Assembly (NCBI GenBank): GCA_026826555.1
Contig: JAKSZT010054399.1
Span: 3,096,781-3,160,780, forward strand
Origin: Tolypeutes matacus
Lineage: Eukaryota > Chordata > Mammalia > Cingulata > Chlamyphoridae
Reading direction: 5' to 3'
Length of the DNA stretch: 64,000 nt
Shown: positions 23,116-34,950 of the stretch, in pieces
Layout of the letters: every line of letters begins with the position of its first letter
Numbering within the stretch: the first letter of the stretch is position 1
Position numbers and translations under genes: made by a program
The notes under the pieces: generated by a model
What the model saw: the letters and a program-made list of their open reading frames with translations, nothing else
Told to the model about the DNA's origin: nothing
Database searches by the model: none

Positions 23116-23545
23116 GGAAGTGGATGTGGCTCAAGTGACTGGGCTCCCATCTACCATATGGGAGGCCCAGGGTTCGAGTCCCAGGGTGAAAAAGTAAGCT
23201 GGCCCACACGGAGTGCTGGCCCGGGGAAGGAGTGCTGGCCTGCGCAGGAGAGCTGGCCCACGCGGAGTGCTGGTGCAGCATGATGACGCAACAAAAAGAC
23301 ACAGAGGAGAGACAATAAGAGATGCAGCAGACCAGGGAGCTGAGGTGGCACAAGAGATTGAGCGCCTCTCTCCCACTCCGGAAGGTCCCAGGATCGGTTT
23401 CCAGTGCCGCCCAAAGAGAAGACAAGCAGACACAGAAGAACTCACTGTGAATGGACACAGAGAGCAGACAGCGAGTGCAAAAACAACGGGGGGTGGGGGG
23501 TGAGGGGGGTGTATATAAATAAATAATCTTTAAAATAAAAAAAAT
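23116..23545 (+). mobile_element. Full-length composite DAS-type SINE
   Basis: Unit 1: GGAAGTGGATGTGGCTCAAG with B box ggttcgagtcc (about 23172-23182). Then a GGCCCACACGGAGTGCTGG-type imperfect tandem spacer, then a second tRNA-like unit at about 23338-23405 (gaggtggcacaagagattga, then B-like ggatcggtttcc), then a GACACAGA-rich segment and an AAATAAATAA tail. A perfect 12-bp target duplication, cctgcccaccag, lies at 23104-23115 and 23546-23557. This is the best complete composite copy in the window. Confidence 0.93.
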
Positions 23546-23557
23546 CCTGCCCACCAG

Positions 23558-24315
23558 AGTCAGACTGTCTCCATGAATGCCTCCACATGCTTGGGACAAT
23601 AGGGGAAGGAACGTCCCGGCAGCCCCCTTTCCTACAATCTCACCAGTCCTGAGCACAGGATGTATTTGAGGGTCCCAGGGGCAGCTGCGTGAGGACTGCC
23701 CCCTACCATGTAAGAAACGATTAATTCTTCAGGAGTGCTGGGGAAAAGGTAAAAACCTATCGGATTGTGATGGGTACAGGGAAAATAGTCTTAACACGTT
23801 TCTAAGGTTAGCATGTTGTTCCTAAAAAGGGAAGGTAAAAGCTGAGCTGTCCTCTCACTTCCAGCTCACTGCCTCCCTCAGCTCAGTGCCCGCCCACCTG
23901 CCAGCCCGGGGCAGCCCGTCCCGGTGTTATGACTGCGTTACTATGAACCGAATATATTGTGTAACATATTGTTTGATTCAAAAAACTTTTATATGTATCC
24001 ATTACATTTAATTGAGAAATGTAAAAAAAAAGAAAGCTGCCAAGAGACGGCCGGGCTCCTGAGGTGGGACCCCAGCACTGAGCACCCCAAGCCCAGGCTG
24101 CATCCTGGTGACTGTCTGCGCAGACGCCCCCAGCCCTGAAACATGCCAGCGCTGACCAGCACGAAGCGGCTGCAAGGGTCCCAGGGGGGACTCGGGAAAT
24201 ACCCTGAGTGGCCCTCACATGAAGCTGTGACACGTGGCTGGAGCAAAAGGGCATTTCATCCACTGTTGGAAAATCAAGCCACTGACGGCCTAGTCTGAAG
24301 AGATCCGAGTGGTAT
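23558..24315. other. Unique sequence
   Basis: Nothing recognised. An A-rich run at about 24022-24032 follows an AT-rich segment without clear retrotransposon landmarks. Confidence 0.35.
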
Positions 24316-24319
24316 TTAT

Positions 24320-24475
24320 TTATTTACTTTAAAAAAAAAACAAACTTTTTATCTTGAAAGAATACCAGAGTTACCAATAAATCGCAATGGAACAACAAAA
24401 AAAGTTCTCATAGAGCTTCATCCAGATTCCTCAGATGTTCCTATTTTGCTTTTGCCACATTTGGGTGAAGGAAAC
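24320..24475 (-). mobile_element. Old L1 3' end
   Basis: 'aaactttttatcttgaaaga', then 'cttcatccagattcctcaga' and 'ttttgccacattt' match reverse-strand L1M-type 3' UTR landmarks. Confidence 0.6.
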
Positions 24476-25339
24476 CCACAAAGGGCTTCAAAAGGACAGA
24501 CGGGGAGGAAGGTGGAGACAAAATTCCCTTATGTCACGGCCTTGCTCAGGCCAGTCCTGCCCCTCCGTGCAGAGGCTATTCATGCTCCACTCTTCAGACA
24601 GCGCTTTGGACACAGGGTCCCAGGGGCACGTGTGTGACCTTGAATGTCTTCACTCTGTGCTTTTCTGGACAGCGGGAGGGCACTGGTGGGAAAGCGGTAG
24701 GAAAGCACCAACGTGTTTCTGCTTCTGAATATCCAAACGGCCTGGCTTGTCACTTGACTGCAAGGACAGGGAGGCTGTGAGGGTGGAGTACAGAGCCTCT
24801 GGGTGACGTCTTAGAAGCCAGTGTGGGCAAGAGAGAGGAGGGCGACTTTAGCAGAGAGTCGAGAAGGGCCTCAGAAGCCCACAGGTTGGGGCGAACGGAG
24901 AAGGATCATAATTTCAAGAGTAACATGAGTTGAAAACCAAAGATCACTTAGTTCTCCCTGGGCAGTTAAGTTAAATTAAAACTTATTCCCCTGTGATTTG
25001 CCAGTCGTCCGACACACACATACATGCACTCACACACATGCTTACATACGTACACTCACACACGCAAATGGGCTGCACATAATTCTTCAGCCTCTGCTTT
25101 TGGAAACAAAATCAATATTGTGTTGCGCATAAAGCACCCATTTAATTTAAAATTGCATTTTATAGTTCATTTACCCCACCAGAGTAGCCTAAAGTCAGTA
25201 ACTTCTTTCTGTTCATGTCCAAGCTGCGGCTTACTTCTCATTGTTCTCCTTGTCAGTGTAAAACTTGTGAAGGGGGCTTTGAAATAGACAAGAAAAGCTC
25301 CAAGCGGGAAACTGCAGCCCAGAGACCCTGGGTGAAAAA

Positions 25340-25343
<4 letters not shown>

Positions 25344-25370
<27 letters not shown>
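25344..25370. repeat. (CA)n microsatellite
   Basis: Uninterrupted dinucleotide run. Confidence 0.95.
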
Positions 25371-25375
<5 letters not shown>

Positions 25376-25481
25376 ATGCACACGGCTCTCAGCTGGCGTA
25401 TATTTCTTTAGCCTTTTTGTTCTTCCAGTTCACTGTAGCGTGAAGAAGGAAGGAAGAAAAAGAAATAAAGGCCTCAGAAGA

Positions 25482-25520
25482 CGTGTGTGTGTGAGTGTGT
25501 GTGCGTGCGTGTCTGTGTGA
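25482..25520. repeat. (GT)n compound microsatellite
   Basis: GT-rich run with GTGC and GTCT interruptions. Confidence 0.9.
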
Positions 25521-26444
25521 GTCTACACAGTTCTATGTGTTGGGCACATGGGTTATGAAGTCAAAACTGCAGACATATAATCAAAGCGATGGCCATAAAG
25601 TCTATCGTCTGCCTTAGGAAACTCCGTTCCATTTAAGAAATCTTTCCCTCAGCCAGTTGATTCAATCCTGGCATGCTCTATCACAGTGTATTTCCTTCTT
25701 TAGATAAGAGAAAGAAAATGTCAACAAAAGAGTCAGTATGCTGAGAAAAACAGGTGTTACAAACACCTGTCATCTGAGACGCTCGTGTATACAGCTGGGG
25801 CTCCTTAAAGACCTCGTTTATAGTCACCACATACAGTAGCAACAAACTCGGTCCACAGACGCAAGCATACAAGCAAGTTAGCTTGCTTTAGTCTTCTGCA
25901 ACTCAATTCTGTTCTGAGCTGCCCTGTATTTAAGCGATTGGAACGTATTCTGGGTCAGTTCAGCCCCCACTCCTTTCTCCTGGGGTTCAGGTAAGTTCCA
26001 GGGTGCAGCTGGCAGGCAGAGGCAGGGTCCTCCCTGCCCTGTGCCCCGAGTTGCCCAGGCTCGCCTGCTCCTTGGGGATCCATCGACACAGACAGCTGCA
26101 CCAGCCCCTCTTGGTCCCAGACTCTGTCATTCTCCACCCCTGGGATCCTTCCGCTGCCCCATCTACCCAGTGACACCAAGAACTCTGGGACACCCAGCCA
26201 CCTCCCTGCCACTCCCAGGACCATGGGACTTTTGGCAGTGCCCCATCCTGTGAGGCTGCTTCAGTCCCCATCTGAGGAGACCCAACACCCAGCCATGCCT
26301 ACTCGGGGAGCCAGAATGGGTCTCCTCTGCTCTCCCAGCCCTCAAACCTGCCTGAGGCTTGGCGAGCTCTCTGAGAGGCCCCGCCTCTCTCCTCTGATTC
26401 ATCACCTGCCTGCCTCCAGTTGGGGCATCCTCTCGGGTTTCTAG

Positions 26445-27205
26445 AAGCTGTAGCAGATATCGCGGGTGCTTCCGCCAGACCCTGTTGATTCCTTCAGTTG
26501 TCCCTTCGTGCCAACCCCTGGCTCCTGCGTGCATTTGTCTTTAATGGCCTGTACCTGCCATTCTCCTCTGAGCCCTGCCCTCGGGCTGTTGGAGCAGGCT
26601 CTCTCCTGCAAAGAGCTAGCAGCACCTCGGAGTTTATAGCACTGCCCGCTTCCCGCCCCATCCCAGGGTAGGCTTTAGCCAAAGCCTGATGGATAAGGAT
26701 GTCTAACAGCTCAACTCTCTCCTCTGGAATTGGTACAAACTCTGAGGCGTTAGTCGTACTCAGAGCTCCCTTGAGGGCTTGCACTCTTGATTGGCTTCTT
26801 CCCTTTCTGTAACAGATACTGATATGTCGCCCAGATTCCCCTTTAGGACTGGAGGACTTAACCCCAGCTGCCAGGACTGCAGCCTCAGCTGGGAGCCCTT
26901 TGCGCAAATGCCACGATTGCCTGGGCCGGGGAGAGTTGCCTCATCCAGACGGCCCTCACCCAAGCAGGAGTATAAAGACCCAAACGCCTCTGCACCCAGG
27001 GGCTGAGGCTGCCTCAGAGTCCCCTCCTCTTCTCAGGCTGTGGTCCTGAGGCTATTCCCCCATCAACTTGCTGCACTTCAAGGAAGTAACCCCTTCCTGT
27101 CCTGCTTCTCCTCCTTGGCCAGCTTCTCGTGGGAACGCTTCCTTAATAAATCACTTGCACACAAGCCCTCCTCTGGAGAGCTCAACCCAAGCCAGAAGCC
27201 ACGGT
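26445..27205 (+). mobile_element. ERVL-type LTR with visible promoter and polyadenylation signals
   Basis: A TATA box (tataaa 26971-26976) is followed 170 bp later by ccttaataaatcacttgcac, which contains AATAAA at 27145-27150, then a 'gagctcaaccca' end. TATA followed by 'aataaatcacttgcac' is characteristic of an endogenous retroviral LTR. The 5' boundary is uncertain; the segment 26445-26800 may be U3 or internal sequence. No retroviral gene is intact or proposed. Exact family not determined. Confidence 0.62.
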
Positions 27206-27259
27206 CTTATCTCACAGGGTAGTACCCCAGGTGAGTGGAGCCGATGGGGCCAGTGCTGC

Positions 27260-27458
27260 AGGTGCTTACCTGGATTCCCAAGCCAGCTCTGTTATTGACC
27301 AGAGGTGCCATCTTGGATAAAAGATTCCATTTCCTGGTACCTTGGTTTTCTCATCTGTAAAATAGGGGTGATAATAGTATCCACTTTACTAGGTTATAGT
27401 GAAAATGAAAAGAGATAAACTCATGCTTAGCACACAGGAGGTTCTCAGTAAAGTTGAG
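27260..27458 (+). mobile_element. MIR SINE
   Basis: Clear MIR phrases: 'cttggttttctcatctgtaa', 'aataggggtgataatagtat', 'gcttagcacacaggaggttc'. Confidence 0.8.
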
Positions 27459-29139
27459 CTACTTTATAATACGTTCTGGGTCTTTGCATTTCTTTTTGAG
27501 GGTAGATTTTGACAGTGAAAAGCCAGGAAATGACTCCCTGCTTCACCTACGCCATGCTCCATGAGATAACGAATGCAGGCTTGGGAGAGGAGAAGAGGTA
27601 ACGGTAAAAAGAGGCAGGAGCCAAGGAGAAAATGGGTCACTATCTCAAAATATTGTCCTGCCATATATACTTAGAACTTTTCATCTCGGAATAAGCTAAT
27701 GCACTTAAGATGGGAACGTTGACCTAGTTATCCTGAGATAAGATTTTTTATCAGAAACTACAACACTTGATGAACACTTCAGGTCTTTATAGTGGTTTCT
27801 TTTGTGCTGTCTAGTTAAACTTCTGGTTCAAAGTTTCTGATGAAACCAGCCCAATTCTGAACAGAATCAAAGGAAAAAGACACCATCAAATTAGTCAAGA
27901 GTGTAAGAATAGCTTTCATTTGGTGCAAAGGGAGAGGAAGAAGGGGTGATTCTCTGTAAATATATATTTGACAATGAATCCTACCCCAAATAAGGTTGCT
28001 GAGCTGGAGGCACCCCCCAGACTCTGCCACGTAGACGACAAGGGCCTCTTTGTCCCATGGCAGGGATGCACGCGGCGTGGAACCCTGGGCCTACAAGAAA
28101 CCTTTTTTCCTTTGGCAAAAAAAAAAGCAGCAGCATTAGAAATTGCTGGCTAATTGAAAGACACATCTAAGGCACTCATGCCTTCTTACCTTCTGAGCTG
28201 TGAGAATCTTCCAGTTCGAAAGCCAACAACTTTGGGGAACACCTTATTGATGCTAGTGCCAGAAGAACTGGGGCCTGGATTTGGAATAAAATCTTTAGAA
28301 TCCCTCTCTGGGGGGACGTGAGCTTAGGCACAATGAATCCACGGGCTCTGCTCTCCTGAGGTATTTTTCTCATTCTCCCTGGCATGGATAAAATCTAAAC
28401 TGTACTTAAGAAACGGTGTTAAATGTGTTAGTTGACTGAATCTGGCATTTATAATGCAATTTAGCAAAGTTTTATATTGACAGCATGACATTTTTAAAGA
28501 GCCCTTTCTGATTAACAAGGTTCAGAATCACTCCCTTGATTATGCTTTCAGAGTGAGTATAAAACGCTACGGGCTCTGGAAGCGATGAATTGGGGCTCTG
28601 TTAGCATTAGACGCATTTTGCTTCCTTAGTGACCCTTTTGAGGGAGCATCAGACTGGGACTACATTTTTCAGGACAGGAAAAATCCACTTTCTTGCTTTG
28701 GGGGTGACTTTCTGTGAGAAAAAACCCACAGTGGGCAGTTGAGAGGCTCCAGCCAGGCCTGAGCACTGTGTTTTCACAGATCTAGGAGCTGACCTTGCAT
28801 TCTCCTTGTCTGGGTAAAGCCCCAGCTCGGGGCAGGTGGGAGGGGACAGAAAATTCCCTTTCCAAGAGCAGCTTGAGAAAGCTTTTAATTTATCTTTGCT
28901 CCACAGCCATGGTCATTACTATTACACTCAGCAATTCCCAAATATTCCCTAAATAGCCAGCAACCTCATCCGGCCCTCACAGAAGGAGGAGTGTCAGTGA
29001 TCTTTTCACAAATGGAACAAAGGTGACACAGAGAGTCATATAAATGGCCCTAGCTGGTGACTTCTGACAGTGGAGTCAGACCTCCGAGTCCAGCTCCTGC
29101 TGACCTACCGAGCATCCGCCCAGGTGTTCGATACTTGGT
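27459..29139. other. Unique, repeat-poor sequence
   Basis: No repeat or exon is recognised. The segment 28420-28600 is AT-rich and of even composition, compatible with conserved non-coding DNA, but there is no direct support. Confidence 0.35.
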
Positions 29140-29310
29140 AGGTGTGTCACCCTTCTTACCTCTAACTCCTATGGTCACCCTGGAGCAGGGGTATCATCCC
29201 CACTTAACAGGTGAGGAAACTGAAGCTCAGAGAAGTACCTGCCTAAGCCCCTGGGTTCCTAAACCCAGTGATGATGCTGGGATGCAAAGCTGAGTCTGTC
29301 TGCCAGCCTC
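29140..29310 (-). mobile_element. MIR SINE
   Basis: Reverse-strand MIR phrases: 'aacaggtgaggaaactgaag', 'ctcagagaagtacctgccta', then 'gggatgcaaagctgagtctg'. Confidence 0.78.
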
Positions 29311-31268
29311 CCCCTCCATCCCCTGGTCCAGCTCAGCCCCTGTGCTACATCCACCGACCACTAGTGCTTCTCTCAACAGCAAGTGTTCTTTGGGAAAATC
29401 TCTCTTGTCCATCATCAGTTGTGATATGTTTTCTTATATATAGATTGATTGGAACCTGAAAAGAATCTGATAACACATATCCAGAGAGTCCAGATGTCAA
29501 GGCCCCCTTCCTCAGCATGCAATGTGGAGTTAAGGAGTCAGAAAACTTAAGAGACGGTTCTTGCATCAGCCCATACCCTGAGCTCCATCTTGAAGGAGGG
29601 GTGGGATAGAGTCTTCTCTTTAAATCCCATGTGAGACAACCTGAGATCTAGAGAGGAGAGACCAGACCCAGGAGGTGGCACAGGTGTCGTATTCTCCTTC
29701 TCTGCACCGAAAGCCATCAAGAGGGGAAAGGGATATTGAGACCGGTCAAAAAAAAAAAAGACATCGATGTTCCCAACTCGTGATTCCATTTCAACCTCTC
29801 TCAGCCTCGGCGTCTTCACTGATGCTTCAGAGAATACTATTTTGAACCTACATGGAGAGTTCACCATGACCGATGACTTGCCGGCAAGTCCAAAATGACT
29901 CAATTTGTATAGTCTGACTTGCCTACAGTTTTGTTTTGTGCTAAGGAGGTGAGCAGGTGCCCCAGGAAAAGAACAGCTCGAGGGAGAGCCCCACGTGAGT
30001 ATGTCTGAGGCTGGGAGAGAGGTAGAAAGGCGCAATACCTACGAAGAGATGCCAGGGTCCAAGCCTGCTGCCTGTGACCCCGGATGACAGGACAGGAGCA
30101 TCTGGTGGCCCGCCGCTCCACCTCCTCACCCCACCCCTACCCTTCCCCTTCCCTGCTTAGGAGCCTGTCAAGAGGCTCCTCAGCCATCAACAAGTGGGGT
30201 GACTGGAGAGCATGAGAAGCCCCTGGCAGACGGGGCCTCCAGACACGAACCTGAGTGAGCGACTGGAGACAAAAGCCAGAGAAATCCGGGCTGGGGTCCC
30301 TGGAACCCCTCCGCCCCCACAGCCTGGTGGGCCTGGGACCAAGCTTTGAAAAACTCTACGACCTTTGAGGTTTCTTCCCCCTCTAACACCCCCATGCCTC
30401 TAAGCAGGGAAATTGACAGTTTCCCACATAGACCACGGACCCCAAAGGGGAGTCAGAAAATTAGTCAGCACACACCCCATAAACACCAGGACAATGTCAG
30501 TTCCTTGGAAACAAGGTTTACGGCTTGTTGTTCCTGAGGAGCTCACAAGACACGGCTTCGGCTTCGTGCTGCTGGCGACAGCACTAATGGCCAGGAGGCT
30601 CCCCCCCCCCCCGGCCCAGGCACGTCTGAGCCCAGCAGCCCCTGCCCCTCCCTCGTCCTGGCGCCTGCACCCAAGCCCCCAGGCAAGCTGTGTCTCTCGT
30701 CACAGTGGAGCTCTGAGCAGCATTTCCCTTCTAAATAACCCCTTTGGAAGGAAGCATTGTTTGTGCATTAGACTACAGTGTAGCCTTGCTGGAACACACC
30801 ACCTCAGCATGTGTGTGCACGTGTGTGTGAACAGGTCCAAGCCTGATTTATTTGTAAGCTAATAGAAAACACTATCAACGGAAACCTTGACAATCGATGT
30901 TCTTTTTTCCAGAAACAATAGCAAATGAGAGTTAAGGAGTGCAAATCCAACCTGGAAAGGATCTGCTGGGCCCCCTTCCTATTTCCAGATACCCAAGCCA
31001 AGCTTTCATGGTGGCTCAGCTCTAATGAATTGACCGATTGATGATCCAAATGACCAAACTGCAGGCAGATGGCACCTGTCCCAGGCAGTTTCTCTGGGAA
31101 GTGCCCTGGGATGGACTATTGTCCCCTGCTCTGGTGAAGAGGAAGCACCTAGCAAGAGAGGCCACCGTTGGCTGGAACCTCCGGCACTACTGACAGCCCA
31201 AACCCCTTCCTCCCCTGCGGTCGTCAATGGGGGAGGGAGGCGCTACACTTGAATCATAAATCACCTCC
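29311..31268. other. Unique sequence with a poly-C run
   Basis: Contains a poly-C run at about 30600-30612. No exon is recognised. Confidence 0.35.
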
Positions 31269-31278
31269 AACAACTTTT

Positions 31279-31594
31279 TTTTTTTTTTTTTTTTATTATG
31301 GGTAAAAATCAAAATTCTCACAATACATACAAACATTTGCAAAATGATATATAAATATATATGCATATATGTGTATTTGCTTACAAAAATGTTATTTATA
31401 TATATATATATATACATATATTTTAAGAGGTGCTTAGATTACCCAAAATATTACACGGAACCCACTGGGATTCCCATGTTGCCCACCTCCCACACCTCCC
31501 ACCACTTCCCACACAAACATCTCCCACAGTGTGGCCCACCACCCTCAATGAACTTACACATCCTGGAGCCTTGCCACCAACCATAGACCACAGT
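31279..31594 (-). mobile_element. Young L1 3' end, 5'-truncated, with target duplication
   Basis: The T tract from 31279 is the poly-A tail on the minus strand. It is followed by 'attatgggtaaaaatcaaaa', an AT dinucleotide run, and 'ggaacccactgggattccca'. The 9-bp repeat acaactttt at 31270-31278 and 31595-31603 marks the insertion. About 230 bp match the plus-strand copy at 51,220-51,450 with only three differences by eye. Confidence 0.85.
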
Positions 31595-31929
31595 ACAACT
31601 TTTAATGAAACGTGTTTCCAAGTGATTTCAGGAGGGAGGTTTGGGCTGGCCGTTTTGGTTTGTTTTCGAAATTGAAATGTGATTTTACTAATGCAGTGCT
31701 GGAAAAGAGGCTTTCCCTAGGAATTTGCAGAGATTGTTAGCAGTACATTTCTCAGCCTCAGTTGGCAGGACCAGGAGCTGCGATGAGAAGGGGAGAATTC
31801 CCAGCAGAAAGGAGGCCAGAAACTTGTCCAAGGATGGCTTGGTGAGGTAGTAATAACTAACACACAGCTCTTTCTCATTGGTAGGTGCCAGATCTTCACA
31901 CATGCTCACACAACCAAACCTAACAGAAG

Positions 31930-31985
31930 TCTTGTGAGGCGGGAGCTACTATTACCCCAAACAGTAAGCTAAAGCCTTGAGAAGT
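31930..31985 (-). mobile_element. MIR remnant
   Basis: 'tattaccccaaacagtaagc' and 'ccttgagaagttagt' resemble reverse-strand MIR. Weak. Confidence 0.4.
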
Positions 31986-31991
31986 TAGTGG

Positions 31992-32175
31992 TGTGTCAGT
32001 CAGGTTCCCTAGAGAAGCAGAACCAATGGGATGTGTGTTTGTGTGTGTGTGTGTGTATCAGAGTGTGATTTAAGGAATTGGCTCATGCAACTGTGGGACC
32101 TGGCAAGTCTGAAATGTATAGATCAGGCTGGTAGCCTGGAATTTGGTAGGAAATGATGGTGTAGTCTTTTTTTTC
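31992..32175 (+). mobile_element. Ancient ERVL-type LTR fragment (possibly MLT2-like)
   Basis: 'gtcaggttccctagagaagc', 'agaaccaatgggatg', a GT run, then 'aaggaattggctcatgcaac' is a familiar mammalian repeat start. Only the first 180 bp remain. Family assignment is uncertain. Confidence 0.5.
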
Positions 32176-32184
32176 CCTTCCTCT

Positions 32185-32276
32185 ACTTTCTTTGGGTTTA
32201 TTTTTATTTTTTTATTACAGAAGTTGTAGGTTTATAGAAAAAGCATGCATAAAATGCAGAGTTCCCATATACTACC
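32185..32276 (-). mobile_element. L1 3' fragment, left half (split by the LTR composite)
   Basis: 'ttacagaagttgtaggttta' then 'catgcataaaatgcagagtt' and 'cccatatactacc' are L1 3' landmarks. The sequence resumes at 35,561 with 'ccaccctatcattaacacc'. Confidence 0.72.
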
Positions 32277-33465
32277 TGTATTAGTCAGCCAAAGAGGTGC
32301 TGATGCAAAATACCATAAATCTGTTGGCTTTTATAAAGGGTAATATTTGGGGTAAAAGCTTCCAGTTACAAGGCCCTAAAGAGTCCAAGTCAAGGTACCA
32401 TAAGAGGTACTTTCTCACCCAAGTCAGTTGCCATGTGTTGAAGCAAGATGGTGGGTGATGTCTGCTGTTCTCTCAGGCCTTAGCTGCTCAGCTGCTCTGT
32501 TCTCTTCAGCCACAAATCATCAGGTGAATGGCTTGTCTCACTCCAGGGCTGCAGGATCAAAGTCTCTGCTCTTCCGTGTCTATAGAGCTCTCCTTTTCTC
32601 AGGCATCTTCTTCTGTGTGTCTTCTTGAGCAAGTGTCCATTTATATAGTCTACTGTATTAGGCAGCCAAAAGGGTGCTGATTCAAAATTCCAGAAATCTA
32701 TTGGCTCTTATAAAGGGCATTTATTTGGGATAGAAGCTTACAGTTACCAGGCCATAAAGCGTAAGTTACTTCCTGCATCAAAGTCTGTTGCCACGTGTTG
32801 GAGCAAGATGCTTGCCAACATTCAGCCTTCCTCTTCCTCTTAAGGCTCCATGGTCAGGCTCTCTAGGCTTTGTCTCTCTCCCCAGAGCTCAATTCTCTCT
32901 GGTCTCAGCTGCTTTTTTCTCTCCACAAGGCCAGCTGTGAACTGTCAGGCAAATGGCTCATCTCTTTTCCTGGGGCCTTCTCTCCTTCTTCACAACCAAA
33001 CTCCTCTGTGTGCTTACTTCCCAGGGCTCCAGCTCAAAAACTCCAACCTCCCTTCCCTGCAGTGCAATTTTTCAGTGAGTCCCTACCCACCAAGGGGTCG
33101 GAGACTCAATGCCCTACTGACGTAGCCCAATCAAAGCCTTAATAATTATTTAATCAAGTAAACCTCTGAATCCAATATAATCCAATATGCCCAGAGGAAA
33201 AGACCAGTTCACAAACATAATCCAATAACTATTTTTGGAATTCATAAATAATGCCAAACTGCTACACCCACCAAGGGGGCGGGGACTTAACCTGAGTTAC
33301 AACCTACTGACGTGGTTGAATCAAAGCCCTAATCTTAACATAATTTAATCAAAGACATCTCAGCTGAATGTCATACAGTCAAAGGGTATCATGCCCTAAG
33401 GAACAGATCAGTTTACAAACATAATTTCTCTTTTTGAAATTCATAAATAATTTCAAACTGCCACA
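32277..33465 (-). mobile_element. MaLR-like LTR 'A' (interrupted by LTR 'B')
   Basis: The minus-strand LTR begins TGTATTAGTCAGCC and ends CTGCCACA at 33465. Its own sequence is 32,277-32,653 plus 33,272-33,465, about 570 bp, the same family as 8,082-8,665. Its outer end abuts ctacc (32272-32276). The internal region continues from its inner end. Confidence 0.85.
32654..33266 (-). mobile_element. MaLR-like solo LTR 'B', nested in LTR 'A'
   Basis: It starts TGTATTAGGCAGCC and ends CTGCTACA. The 5-bp flanks are tctac (32649-32653) and cccac (33267-33271). Removing B plus one flank restores the continuity seen in the uninterrupted relative at 34,951-35,560 (there cccaccaaggggg on the opposite strand). 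Confidence 0.88.
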
Positions 33466-34950
33466 CTCCACTTTTTAAATTCCAAAAAGACATTTCAATA
33501 TTCAAAAAAAAAAAAACCTTAAATCAGTAACAATGCCAAGTGCAAAATCACATCACTATCAGTTTATAGGGATAGTTTGTCTTGGAGCAAAGTCCCCTCT
33601 GGCTGTAAACCTGTGAAACTTACAAAAAAATTTATCTGCTTCCAATATACAAATTACAGACATAGGATAAACATTTGCCTTACCACAGGAAGGAAACATG
33701 TGTCACAGGTCCCCAACAGTTCTGGAAACCCACAGGGCATACTCCATTAGATTTCAAAGTCTGAGAGTTATTCTTAAGATGATGGGTAATGTATAGAACC
33801 CCTGTATGATGTTATGCATGTTTGTTTTATAAGTTCGCAGCTTTTACTATACACTTATTGTTTATGTATGTTCACATATGAATGATATACTTCAATAAAA
33901 ACTATATTAAAAAAAAAAAAACGATGGTTTCTTCTCCTCATTGGGGCCTCATGGGGGCCCACCCTTTCCACAAGCTTGTCCAATGACTGTTTTCTTGGTT
34001 GGACCATCATCAAGCATACGGGTGGCAACTTGAGCTCCAGACCTCACCCTCCAAGAATGTTGGGGTGATGGCCAAAATTTACCAATCTCTGGGGTAGAGT
34101 CTCAACCCTCTTAGTACAGTGAAGTGGGAGCAACCTTCTCCCTAATCTCTGGCCTAACCCTCTCAGAACAGTGAGTTGGTGACCTGGCCTTCCCTAATCT
34201 ATGGAGAACAGGTCCACCCCTCTCAGAGCACTGGGGTGTTGACCTCACTCTCCCCAACCCTTGGGGAATGTGCTCCACCCTTTCTGTAGGCTGGGATAGC
34301 AAAGCTATCCCTGAACAGCAGGCTGGAACATCCACCCTCTTCAACTTCTGCGGTAAACTTGCCCTTTCCATACACATATGTGGGGTCCCTCTCTTGGCCC
34401 AAGGAGATATCTTAATTCCAGGCCTCAGCTTCATAGTTTTCCTCTTAAAGCCATTTTCCCTTCCATCTCTCCCCTCCATGTCCCTTTTAGTCCAGGCTGA
34501 CAGTGGTATTGTTCATACAGCTCTCTCAGAAAGTTGTTGGTTTAGCATGAAGGAAGCAAGGGTCCAACTCATCAGACAGTAACACTTTCCACAAGTCTTT
34601 CCTGGATAACTGCATTTTCAATCCTGGCTTACAAATTCCAAATTTAGTTAATCCCTCATATGGGGCACTCTTGTCTGGGGACTTGATTTCCAGAGGCTTG
34701 AAATTTCTGAAATCATTTTCTGTTTTTTTGTGTGTGTGCCCAGTAATTCCATTATCAGCTTATCTCTTTCCTCTAACATTTTTCTGTAAGCTGCAAGGAG
34801 AAGCCAGGCTGAATATTCCACATGTAGTCTGGAAATCTTCTTGGCTAAATGTCCAAGTTGGTAATTTTCAAATTCTGCCTTCCAGGTAACATCAGGGGTC
34901 AGTCTTGCTAAGTTTTTTGCAACTTTAAAATGGGAAGAGAGATGCTGGAG
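33466..34950 (-). mobile_element. Internal region of the MaLR-like element
   Basis: This lies between LTR A and LTR C. Phrases such as 'gcaaagtcccctctggctgt', 'aaacctgtgaaac' and the repeated '...cctaatctctgg...accc' blocks resemble the reverse-strand internal sequence of non-autonomous MaLR elements (THE1/MST/MLT type), so the orientation is minus. No retroviral reading frame is intact. An L1 3' end is nested at 33,786-33,917. Confidence 0.65.
33786..33917 (+). mobile_element. L1 3' end nested in the MaLR internal region
   Basis: 'acccctgtatgatgttatgc', 'ttgttttataagttcgcag' and a terminal A tract repeat the 21,090-21,278 landmarks. The flanks aagatgatgg (33776-33785) and aaaacgatgg (33918-33927) form an imperfect target duplication. 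Confidence 0.75.

Larger units (their letters stand above)
24476..26440. other. Unique sequence with CA/GT tracts
   Basis: Dinucleotide tracts lie at about 25344-25370 and 25482-25520. The rest, including the GC-rich part 26000-26440, shows no recognised exon. Confidence 0.35.

Noticed and set aside
22901..23656. A 251-codon open frame on the minus strand
   Set aside because: It runs through the composite SINE at 23,116-23,545 and unique flank. The low stop density comes from the SINE's GC-rich spacer; no protein domain is present.
26494..26907. A 137-codon minus-strand frame
   Set aside because: It lies antisense to the ERVL-type LTR region and shows no known domain; more likely LTR sequence than a gene.
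31273..31586. Tyr/Ile-rich short frames such as the one at 31,344-31,586
   Set aside because: They are translations of the AT-repeat in the L1 3' UTR, and the same peptide appears antisense at 51,150-51,392.
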